NCBI GenBank assembly: GCA_900549535.1
Contig: UROR01000016.1
Coordinates: 1-25,504, forward strand
Source: an uncultured Collinsella sp.
GTDB lineage: Bacteria > Actinomycetota > Coriobacteriia > Coriobacteriales > Coriobacteriaceae
Length of the DNA stretch: 25,504 nucleotides
Reading direction: 5' to 3'
The notes under the pieces are model-generated. The model had not been told where the DNA came from. It did not search any database and worked only from the letters and a program-made list of their open reading frames with translations. This document shows positions 1 through 6,343 of this stretch, in pieces. The position numbers were made by a program, and so were the translations under genes. The first letter of the stretch is position 1. The number at the start of each line of letters is the position of its first letter.

Positions 1-412
1 CGTAGGCGAAGATGGGCAGGTCGAGTTCCTCATGCAGGATGCGGAAGTGCTCCTCAACCTCGGTCATGCCCTGCAGGGCATAGAACGGGCAGGTGGCGAC
101 GAGGGCATCGGCGCCCAGCTCCTGGGCGACCTTGCCGTGCTCGATCATGCGCTCGGTCTCGGTATCGATGATGCCGACCAGAACAGGCACACGGTGGTCG
201 ACGATACGGACGGCCTCGGCGATAATCTGGCGACGGCGCTCGTCGGTGGAGAAGACGACCTCGCCCGAGGATCCCAAGAAGAACAGGCCATCGACGCCGG
301 CATCGATCATGCGGTTGATGCTGCGCTCAAAGGAGACAACATCGAGCTGGTGATCTTCGGTATCGGGAACAACGACGGGAGGGATAACGCCGGTGAATTT
401 CTGAGTTGCCAC
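1..412 (-). CDS. Dihydrodipicolinate synthase / N-acetylneuraminate lyase family aldolase (partial, N-terminal 137 residues)
   Basis: Only the first 137 residues are inside the window; the gene continues past base 1. The chosen start is GTG at 412-410, preceded by AAGGAG at 419-424 with 6 nt spacing. The protein begins MATQKFTGVIPPVVVP and carries the family signature LGSSGE, equivalent to the GTTGE/GSTGE carboxylate-binding motif of class I pyruvate-type aldolases. The segment CPFYALQGMTEVEEHF fits the next beta-alpha unit of the TIM barrel. The Schiff-base lysine and the YNxP tyrosine lie outside the window, so dihydrodipicolinate synthase, sialic acid lyase and 2-keto-3-deoxy-sugar aldolase cannot be separated. 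Its position downstream of two acetyl-esterase-like genes and an Opp transporter makes a catabolic aldolase more likely than lysine biosynthesis, but that is inference. Confidence 0.85.
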   Translation of the reverse strand, partial: MATQKFTGVIPPVVVPDTEDHQLDVVSFERSINRMIDAGVDGLFFLGSSGEVVFSTDERRRQIIAEAVRIVDHRVPVLVGIIDTETERMIEHGKVAQELGADALVATCPFYALQGMTEVEEHFRILHEELDLPIFAY

Positions 413-418
413 GAGAAT

Positions 419-456
419 CTCCTTAGTTGTCTGGTGGGCAGCCCTATGCCGCCCAC
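419..456 (-). promoter_or_regulatory. Weak hairpin and ribosome binding site upstream of the aldolase gene
   Basis: A 6-bp inverted repeat (GTGGGC at 434-439, GCCCAC at 451-456) lies between the esterase stop at 481 and the aldolase start at 412. On the minus strand no U-tract follows it, so it is probably not an efficient terminator. The aldolase Shine-Dalgarno AAGGAG is at 419-424. No separate promoter is evident, so the aldolase may be co-transcribed with the esterases. Confidence 0.35.
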
Positions 457-480
457 TCTTGTTGGCAGTGTCCAGGCCGT

Positions 481-1332
481 CTAGGCCAAAGAACACGAGT
501 AGAACGTTTGGTTAAAAAAGTCGACGACTTCGTTTTCGAACGCATTGATGCGCTCGTGAGCGTATTTGGCATAGATGATATGCCTCCGGTCACACTCAAG
601 ACCGTTGAATACGGCAAACTGATCCTTGGGATCGCTCACGGTATCCATAAGCGATGTGCCCATGAGCACCGATCCGCGCACCCGAGACGACAGCGCCTCG
701 AGGCCGCCAGGAAGCGGATTGGCAACCGCCGTGCAGGCGAGGCCCCGCTCGTCCAGAGCAGAAACCGCCAGCGCGACTCCGCCGCCAAGACCCTCGCCCC
801 ATGCAAAGATGCGGTCGGGGTCCATGCCATCAAGATTGCGCGCCACCTTCGCCAGCGCGCAGCCCCAACGGACGCGCTCGACAAAAGCGGGCGAAGAAAT
901 CCCCCGCTGCAGGTCGTCCGCACCAGCAACATCGTCATCCAGCGCGAGGACGGCATACCCCATGGCGGCAAATCTCGTCATGTGATGCCAGCCGCGCACA
1001 GGCCGATCGATGTCGTGGAACATCAGGCACAGCGGCACGCGCTCAGATACTCGGGCACGACCGACAGGCTCGATCAAACGAGCGTGAATCGCATCGTCAC
1101 CGGGCTCAAAGGAGACCTCCGAGTAACGGGCGCAGGGGTTAACAAAGTCAATCGCCGTAATGGCCAGGCCTTGAATCTCAAGATTCGAAGCGCATGTCTC
1201 TAAATCAGAAACATCTGCTTGGACATCACCGCGCCAGTCCCGATATTCTGCGAGCCTTGACGAAACCGTTCCAGGAATTCCCACAAGCCCGGGGACAATC
1301 AGCTCGTCAACATTGCTCTCGCACTTAGACAT
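481..1332 (-). CDS. Acetyl-xylan-esterase-like alpha/beta hydrolase, probable pseudoenzyme
   Basis: This 283-residue protein is a diverged paralogue of the esterase encoded just upstream. Shared landmarks are MFHDIDRPVRGW (upstream copy QFHGYPGASRSW), the strand VLALD, the block DQFAVFNGLECDRRH and YAHE near the C-terminus. The acid Asp230 and His259 of the predicted triad are retained. The nucleophile elbow is GEGLGGG, where the neighbour has GASQGGG, so the serine is replaced by Gly181 (codon GGT, 790-792). The oxyanion-loop and lid segments are also shorter. The reading frame is intact, which argues for a maintained non-hydrolytic role such as binding or partnering, rather than recent decay. 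The ATG at 1332-1330 lies in the 8-nt overlap ATGTCTAA with the upstream stop, suggesting translational coupling. The family assignment is solid; loss of hydrolase activity is inferred from the missing serine. Confidence 0.8.
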   Translation of the reverse strand: MSKCESNVDELIVPGLVGIPGTVSSRLAEYRDWRGDVQADVSDLETCASNLEIQGLAITAIDFVNPCARYSEVSFEPGDDAIHARLIEPVGRARVSERVPLCLMFHDIDRPVRGWHHMTRFAAMGYAVLALDDDVAGADDLQRGISSPAFVERVRWGCALAKVARNLDGMDPDRIFAWGEGLGGGVALAVSALDERGLACTAVANPLPGGLEALSSRVRGSVLMGTSLMDTVSDPKDQFAVFNGLECDRRHIIYAKYAHERINAFENEVVDFFNQTFYSCSLA

Positions 1333-2302
1333 GAGCCTCCCCTCCCTTGCAGAAAAACGGAATGATCAAATCGTCAAAATCCTGAATCTCCTCGTGGCCA
1401 AAGCCTTCAAAGAACTCATGACGCTTTTCGCAGGTCAGGTTGTTATAGACCGCAAACTGCGTCGCTGGCGGACAGACGATATCGGCTGTGCCGGTGCCAA
1501 ACAGCACGGGGCATTTGACCATAGGGGCAAAGTTCTTGGAATCGAAGTACGCCAGCTTGGCATAGGCTTCGTCAATACGAGTCGAGTCCTCGTCAAACCA
1601 GCGAGACCAATAGCGCAGGCCCTCGTAGGCAATGTCATCGGCATCCAAATCCCAGACCAGGCGAAAATCTGACAGGAAGGGATAGAGGATGGCGGCGCGA
1701 TTGATAAGCTCGCTGTTAAGTGCACAGGTCGCAATGCCCAAACCGCCGCCCTGAGACGCGCCGTTCACAAACACACGGGCAAGATCGATGCCCTCGAGCT
1801 CGCGAACGATGCGGCACAGGATGCGAATATCTTGGTGCAAGCGGACATAGTAGAGGTTGGCCGGGTCGCCGTCGATACCGGCGACGATATGGCCCGCGAC
1901 CGTTGTGCCCTCAAATCCACCAATGTCCTCGGAGGGACCTCCTTGGCCGGGGCAGTCGAGGGCGATGAGTGCCATGCCCATGCCCGCAAACGACGCCTGC
2001 TCAAACCAGCTGCGGCTTGCACCCGGATACCCATGGAACTGAAGCACCAATGGCACGGGCTCGTCCGAGACGGGTTTAAGGTACTTGGCATGCAGGCGCG
2101 CGCCACACATGCCGGTATACCAGAGGTCGAAAAGCTGGCAGGTCGCGGCATCGGCGACCGATGCCGTCTCGATCGCATAGTCAAGCCCGACGGCGTCGGC
2201 CTCGGCCATGCGATCCTTCCAAAAGAGATCGAAATCTGATGGACGGGGCATGGCGCCTCGGTATTCACCAAATTGATGTTGTAGCTCCTGAGCACTTGGC
2301 AT
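1325..2302 (-). CDS. Acetyl xylan esterase / cephalosporin-C deacetylase family esterase (AXE1)
   Basis: This 325-residue protein of the alpha/beta-hydrolase AXE1 family would remove O-acetyl groups from sugars or oligosaccharides in the cytoplasm. It begins with the family-typical EYRGAMPRPSDFDLFW. It contains QFHGYPG, the DCPGQGG loop, the nucleophile elbow GASQGGG (Ser183), the acid in GTGTADIVCPP (Asp274) and the histidine in GFGHEE (His303). Length and motif spacing match known cephalosporin-C deacetylases (about 320 aa). ATG at 2302 is preferred because it gives the usual short N-terminus; a TTG at 2317 is the alternative, and neither has a strong Shine-Dalgarno. No signal peptide is seen. 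It lies 80 nt downstream of oppF, and its stop overlaps the start of the diverged paralogue. An imported acetylated substrate is a plausible target but is not shown. Confidence 0.88.
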   Translation of the reverse strand: MPSAQELQHQFGEYRGAMPRPSDFDLFWKDRMAEADAVGLDYAIETASVADAATCQLFDLWYTGMCGARLHAKYLKPVSDEPVPLVLQFHGYPGASRSWFEQASFAGMGMALIALDCPGQGGPSEDIGGFEGTTVAGHIVAGIDGDPANLYYVRLHQDIRILCRIVRELEGIDLARVFVNGASQGGGLGIATCALNSELINRAAILYPFLSDFRLVWDLDADDIAYEGLRYWSRWFDEDSTRIDEAYAKLAYFDSKNFAPMVKCPVLFGTGTADIVCPPATQFAVYNNLTCEKRHEFFEGFGHEEIQDFDDLIIPFFCKGGEAHV

Positions 2303-2338
2303 GGCTCGTGAACCCAACCTTTCGAAATCGCAACGGAG

Positions 2339-2366
2339 GTGCGCCCGGCAAGGGAACCGGGCGCAC
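2339..2366 (-). terminator. Hairpin after oppF (terminator-like, poor U-tract)
   Basis: A perfect 10-bp GC-rich stem (GTGCGCCCGG at 2339-2348, CCGGGCGCAC at 2357-2366) encloses an 8-nt loop between oppF and the esterase gene. On the minus strand it is followed by TCCGTTGCGATTTCG, which lacks a real U-run. It may act as a partial terminator or as an mRNA-stabilising 3' structure for the opp transcript, letting some reads pass into the esterase genes. Confidence 0.5.
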
Positions 2367-2382
2367 GGGAGGGAAAGCGAGG

Positions 2383-3210
2383 CTACTCGCCGAGCTTGGG
2401 ATGCAGCAGCGACGGCGCAGCGCCGAGCAGCATCTTGGTGTAGGGGTCCTGGGGGTGCTGGAAGACCTGCTTGGCCTCGCCCTGCTCGACGATCCTGCCG
2501 CCATTCATAACGATGATGTCGTCAGAGATATAGCGGACCGTCTGGATGTCATGGCTGATGAACACCATGGCCAGGCCGAGCTCCTTCTTAAGGTCGGTCA
2601 ACAGGTTCAGAATCTGTGCGCGGACCGAAACGTCCAGAGCCGAGGTGGGCTCGTCGGCGATGATGGCATCGGGGTTCAGCGACAGGGCACGGGCAATTGC
2701 GACGCGCTGACGCTGGCCGCCCGAAAGCTGGCCGGGAAGAACCTCGGCAGCGGAGCTGGGCAGACCGGTGAGCTCCAAGAGCTCCTTGACGCGCTTCTCC
2801 TGCTCGGCCTCGGTACCCAAGTTGTGGACGCGCATGGGGTCGAGCAGCTGCTCGCGAACGACCATGCGGGGGTTGAGCGCCGTGGCCGGGTTCTGGAACA
2901 CGACCGAGATGACGCGACCCATGTGGCGACGGTCCTCGGCGGTACGTTTGGTAACGTCCTTGCCCTTAAAGTAGACCTTGCCGCTCGTGGGGGCCTGCAG
3001 GCCGCACATGACGTTAGCGGTGGTGGACTTACCGCAACCGGACTCGCCGACGATGCCGATCGTCTGACCGGGCATGAGCTTAATCGTTACACCCTGGACG
3101 GCGTGAACCAGGTTGGGGTGCAGAATCGAGCCGGTACGGGTCCTAAAGGTGACGTGGACGTCATCAAGGAAGATGATCGGCTCGACGCCGTTTACTGCGG
3201 TCTCGCTCAT
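2383..3210 (-). CDS. oppF: Oligopeptide/dipeptide-type ABC transporter ATP-binding protein OppF
   Basis: This 275-residue ATPase is the second nucleotide-binding subunit of the family-5 (peptide/nickel/opine) importer and acts on the inner face of the membrane. Walker A is GESGCGKS (55-62), the Q-loop follows VVFQNP, the signature is LSGGQ (162-166), Walker B is AIIADE (182-187) and the switch histidine is His220 in ISHD. The protein stops shortly after the core fold, so the C-terminal cysteine-containing extension found in many OppD/OppF proteins is absent. The ATG at 3210 directly follows the TAG of oppCD in the same frame. Its Shine-Dalgarno GGAGGTGA (3216-3223) is embedded in the last codons of that gene. 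It is the last opp gene of the operon. Confidence 0.95.
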   Translation of the reverse strand: MSETAVNGVEPIIFLDDVHVTFRTRTGSILHPNLVHAVQGVTIKLMPGQTIGIVGESGCGKSTTANVMCGLQAPTSGKVYFKGKDVTKRTAEDRRHMGRVISVVFQNPATALNPRMVVREQLLDPMRVHNLGTEAEQEKRVKELLELTGLPSSAAEVLPGQLSGGQRQRVAIARALSLNPDAIIADEPTSALDVSVRAQILNLLTDLKKELGLAMVFISHDIQTVRYISDDIIVMNGGRIVEQGEAKQVFQHPQDPYTKMLLGAAPSLLHPKLGE

Positions 3211-5226
3211 CTACATCACCTCCGCGTGAGGGGTCAAACCATTTGCCTTGAGCACCTCGTCGGGGAGCTCGGAATAGAAGTGCTCGGTGCCGGGCACGCG
3301 CTTGAAGACCGGACGGGTGTCCAGGCCAATACGCGGGTGGCTCGAGCGGGGCGCGAAGCGATCGCCCTTGGGGAAATCGCGCGGGCTCGGAACGGCACCG
3401 GGCACCTGGTGCAGGCGGCCCGAACCGCTCTCGATGGACAGAACGGAACCCAGAAGACCGCGGGTGTACTCGTGGATCGGGTTAGTGAGCAGCTCCTTGG
3501 TGGGCGCCTGCTCGATAACCTGGCCAGCGTACATAACCGTGATGTTATGGGCGACCTCGGCGACCAGAGCCAGGTCATGCGAAACGAAGATCATGGCAAA
3601 GCCGAGCTTGGCCTGAAGATCGTTGAGCAGCTTGATGACCTGCTTCTGGACGGTAACGTCCAGAGCGGTCGTGGGCTCGTCGCAGATGACCAGCTTGGGG
3701 TCGCGGGTAAGGGCCATAGCGATCAGGACACGCTGACGCTGGCCGCCGGAAAGCTCGTGCGGATAGCTCTCGAGCGTGCGCTTGGGATCGAGGCCGACGA
3801 GCTCCAGGAGCTCCTCGGCGCTGCGGGTTCCGCCGCGCTTGGTGAGCTGCTTCATCTGGGCAGAGATGAGCATGGAGGGGTTGAGCGAGGACAGGGCGTC
3901 CTGATAGACCATAGCGATATCGGTACCACGCAGGCCGAACCACTCCTTCTTGCTCATCTTGAGCAGGTCGCGGCCCTCCCAGAGAACCTCACCGGAAAGA
4001 TGCTCGTCATCGTCGGTCAGGCCCATGATGGCCAGCGTGGTGATGGACTTACCGCAGCCGGACTCACCGACCAGGCCCATGGTCTGGCCAGGACGGACAT
4101 CAAAGTTGACATGATCGACGACATTGATATCACCGTGGTGCTCAAACTGGATGCAGAAATCACGGACCGAAAGGATCGGCTCAACGGACTCATCGGGCAC
4201 ATGGCGGTCGTTACGCTTGAGCTCGACATCGCGCAGGGCGCCAAGACGGGCGGACAGGGACTGAGCCTGCTCCTTGTAAGCGCGAACGGGGTCGGAGACC
4301 AGCAGGTCGGCCTCGCGGCGCTTGGAGGAATCGGTCGGATCCAGGGCGGCGGAGGGAGCAGCGGCCATGGCGTCGGTAATGCCCTCGGAGAGGATGTTGA
4401 GCGCCAGGCAGGTGAGCATGATAGCCAGACCCGGGAACAGCGCCTGCCACCAACGGCCAGCGAGCACGCCACCGCGGGCGTCGGCGAGGATGTTGCCCCA
4501 GGTAGCGGTGGGCTCCTGGATACCAGCGCCGATAAAGGTCAGCGAGGCCTCGAAGATGATGGCGTCGGCGACCAGGGTAACGGTGAAGACCATGATCGGG
4601 GCGATGCAGTTACGCAGAACATGCTTGATCAAAATCCACGGAGCCTTGGCGCCGGAAACGATGACCGCGCGGACATAGTCCTCGCCGTACTCGGACACGA
4701 TGTTGGCGCGCACGATACGGGCAATCTGCGGAGTGTACATAAAGCCAATGGCGAAGATGATCGACGGCACGGAATTGCCCAGGATGGAGACGAAGACGGC
4801 AGCGAGGGCGATGCCCGGGATGGACATGATGATGTCCAGGATGCGCATGATCGCCTCGGAAACGGACTTGCGCGAAACCGCCGCGAGGGCGCCCACGACC
4901 GAGCCGCAGACCAGAGCCATGGCAGTAGCACCGAAGCCGATGATCAGCGAGTAACGGCCACCGTAAAGCATACGCGACAGGATGTCGCGGCCCTTATCGT
5001 CGGTACCGAAGATAAATCCATTGCCGGGAGCCTGGCGAGCAGTGAAAATCTCGACCGGGCTATAGGGGGCAAGAAGGGGCGCCAGAATCGCGGTCAGGGC
5101 GACCAACACCAGCACGACGGCGGCAATCTTAGAAGACAGCGTCATCTTCTTCCAGCCACCGAGCTTGAGCCCCTTGGAGGCAGCCTTCTCGAGCTGCTCG
5201 GTTTGCTTCTCTCGAATCTTTACCAT
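3211..5226 (-). CDS. oppCD: Fused OppC-OppD: ABC transporter permease and ATP-binding protein in one chain
   Basis: This 671-residue protein joins an OppC-type permease to an OppD-type ATPase. Residues 1-290 hold the N-terminal cytoplasmic tail, a first membrane helix (about 33-53), the FGTDDKGRDILSR motif (73-85), further helices and the EAA coupling loop around 179-211. A hydrophilic linker (about 291-345) leads to the ATPase: Walker A GESGCGKS (387-394), Q-loop Gln442, signature LSGGQ (492-496), Walker B LVICDE (512-517) and switch His550. Permease-ATPase fusions of this type are known in Actinobacteria. The usual OppD C-terminal GCxFxxRC motif reads GDRFAPRS here, so its cysteines are gone. 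The gene starts at ATG 5226, one codon after the oppB TAG, and ends at a TAG immediately before oppF, all in one frame. Confidence 0.94.
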   Translation of the reverse strand: MVKIREKQTEQLEKAASKGLKLGGWKKMTLSSKIAAVVLVLVALTAILAPLLAPYSPVEIFTARQAPGNGFIFGTDDKGRDILSRMLYGGRYSLIIGFGATAMALVCGSVVGALAAVSRKSVSEAIMRILDIIMSIPGIALAAVFVSILGNSVPSIIFAIGFMYTPQIARIVRANIVSEYGEDYVRAVIVSGAKAPWILIKHVLRNCIAPIMVFTVTLVADAIIFEASLTFIGAGIQEPTATWGNILADARGGVLAGRWWQALFPGLAIMLTCLALNILSEGITDAMAAAPSAALDPTDSSKRREADLLVSDPVRAYKEQAQSLSARLGALRDVELKRNDRHVPDESVEPILSVRDFCIQFEHHGDINVVDHVNFDVRPGQTMGLVGESGCGKSITTLAIMGLTDDDEHLSGEVLWEGRDLLKMSKKEWFGLRGTDIAMVYQDALSSLNPSMLISAQMKQLTKRGGTRSAEELLELVGLDPKRTLESYPHELSGGQRQRVLIAMALTRDPKLVICDEPTTALDVTVQKQVIKLLNDLQAKLGFAMIFVSHDLALVAEVAHNITVMYAGQVIEQAPTKELLTNPIHEYTRGLLGSVLSIESGSGRLHQVPGAVPSPRDFPKGDRFAPRSSHPRIGLDTRPVFKRVPGTEHFYSELPDEVLKANGLTPHAEVM

Positions 5227-5229
5227 AAT

Positions 5230-6186
5230 CTACACCGTCCTGATGCGCGGGTTGATGAGCAGGTAGAGCATGTCAACCACGATGTTGATGATGATGAAGG
5301 CAAGAGCAACGACGATGACGACGCCCTGAACCAGGTTCGCCTCGTTGCCCTGAACGCCCTGCAGAATCGCAGTACCCATGCCGGGGAGGTTGAAGATGAC
5401 CTCGATGACGACGGCGCCGCCCATAAGGTAACCGATCTTAAGACCGAGGGTGGTGACCGGGGTGATCAGCGCGTTGCGCAAAACGTTGATGCCGACGACG
5501 ACCTTCTCGGGAACGCCGGCGCCACGGGCCATGCGGACGTAGTCCTTGTCGAGCTCCTCAACCATGGCCGTACGCACGATACGAGTCATCTGGCCCGTCA
5601 GCGGGAATGCCAGAGCGATAGCGGGCATGATCATACGTCCCAGATAGCCAGCCGGGTTGGTGGTGAAGTGAGGCAGAGCACCGGATGCCGGGAGCACCTT
5701 AAGGTAGGAAGAGAACAGCAGAATCAACAGAACGGCAAGCCAGAACGACGGGGTTGCCAAGCCGGCGATGGAAAAGACGCGGATCACTTGGTCCGGCCAT
5801 TTATCGCGATACAGTGCCGCGATGACGCCGAGCAAAAACGAGACGACCGCGCCGATGGCAAGACCGATGAAGGTCAGCTGCATCGTGACGGGCAGGGCCG
5901 TGGAGATGCGCTTGGCAACGGAGTTGCGAGCAGCACCATAGGTGCCCATGTCACCATGGATCAGATCGCCCATGTAGCGCACGTAGCGCACGGGCCAGGG
6001 GTCGTCCAGACCATACTTCTCATGGTACTCGGCAACCGCCTCGGGCGAGGCACCGTCACCCAACGCCGTATAGGCGGGGTCGGTCTTGGAGAACGACATA
6101 AGGAAGAACACCAGGACGGTGACGCCCAATGCCATGATCGGCAGCGCCACGAGACGCCTTCCAATCAAACGTAGAAAGTTGTTCAC
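5230..6186 (-). CDS. oppB: Oligopeptide/dipeptide-type ABC transporter permease OppB
   Basis: This 318-residue integral membrane permease of the binding-protein-dependent family forms the transport channel with the OppC half of the next gene. It begins MNNFLRLIGRRLVALPIMAL, with a typical OppB first helix. A large extracytoplasmic loop follows (ALGDGASPEAVAEYHEKYGL, the usual 'YGLDDPWPVRY' region), then about five more helices and the EAA loop DYVRMARGAGVPEKVV. GTG at 6186 is chosen because AAAGGGGAG stands just upstream at 6191-6199; the TTG at 6219 has no such site. The gene ends TAG, one codon before the oppCD ATG. It lies 157 nt downstream of oppA, beyond a hairpin, so it is probably expressed by readthrough from the oppA transcript. 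Confidence 0.95.
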   Translation of the reverse strand: MNNFLRLIGRRLVALPIMALGVTVLVFFLMSFSKTDPAYTALGDGASPEAVAEYHEKYGLDDPWPVRYVRYMGDLIHGDMGTYGAARNSVAKRISTALPVTMQLTFIGLAIGAVVSFLLGVIAALYRDKWPDQVIRVFSIAGLATPSFWLAVLLILLFSSYLKVLPASGALPHFTTNPAGYLGRMIMPAIALAFPLTGQMTRIVRTAMVEELDKDYVRMARGAGVPEKVVVGINVLRNALITPVTTLGLKIGYLMGGAVVIEVIFNLPGMGTAILQGVQGNEANLVQGVVIVVALAFIIINIVVDMLYLLINPRIRTV

Positions 6187-6248
6187 GTTCTCTCCCCTTT
6201 CTTTTGTCGGTAGGACCAACTGGTATATGAGTATGGATACTCATTACA

Positions 6249-6280
6249 AGACCCGAGCGACATCGAGGTCGCCCGGGTCT
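6249..6280 (-). terminator. Hairpin between oppA and oppB (attenuator or processing stem)
   Basis: A 13-bp stem with one G-T wobble (6249-6261 with 6268-6280) and a 6-nt loop lies in the 157-nt gap between oppA and oppB. On the minus strand it is followed by TTGTAATGAG, a weak U-tract. The opposite strand has a better run (TTTGTTTC). Such a stem between a binding-protein gene and its permease genes usually raises oppA mRNA relative to the downstream genes. A second small stem (AGACTC/GAGTCT, 6329-6344) overlaps the oppA stop region. Confidence 0.6.
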
Positions 6281-6343
6281 TTGTTTCAACTATGAGGATA
6301 CGGTCCCAACGACCGACATCCTGCATACAGACTCAAGCGAGTC

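Noticed and set aside
427..1203. Plus-strand frame of 258 codons opposite the pseudo-esterase
   Set aside because: The minus frame has clear homology to the neighbouring esterase and a coupled start; the plus frame has no recognisable features.
2161..6174. A plus-strand open frame of 1337 codons antisense to the opp operon
   Set aside because: It is the codon-aligned complement of oppB, oppCD and oppF, which share a frame and rarely use TTA, CTA or TCA codons. The translation is low-complexity with no recognised domain and no ribosome binding site.
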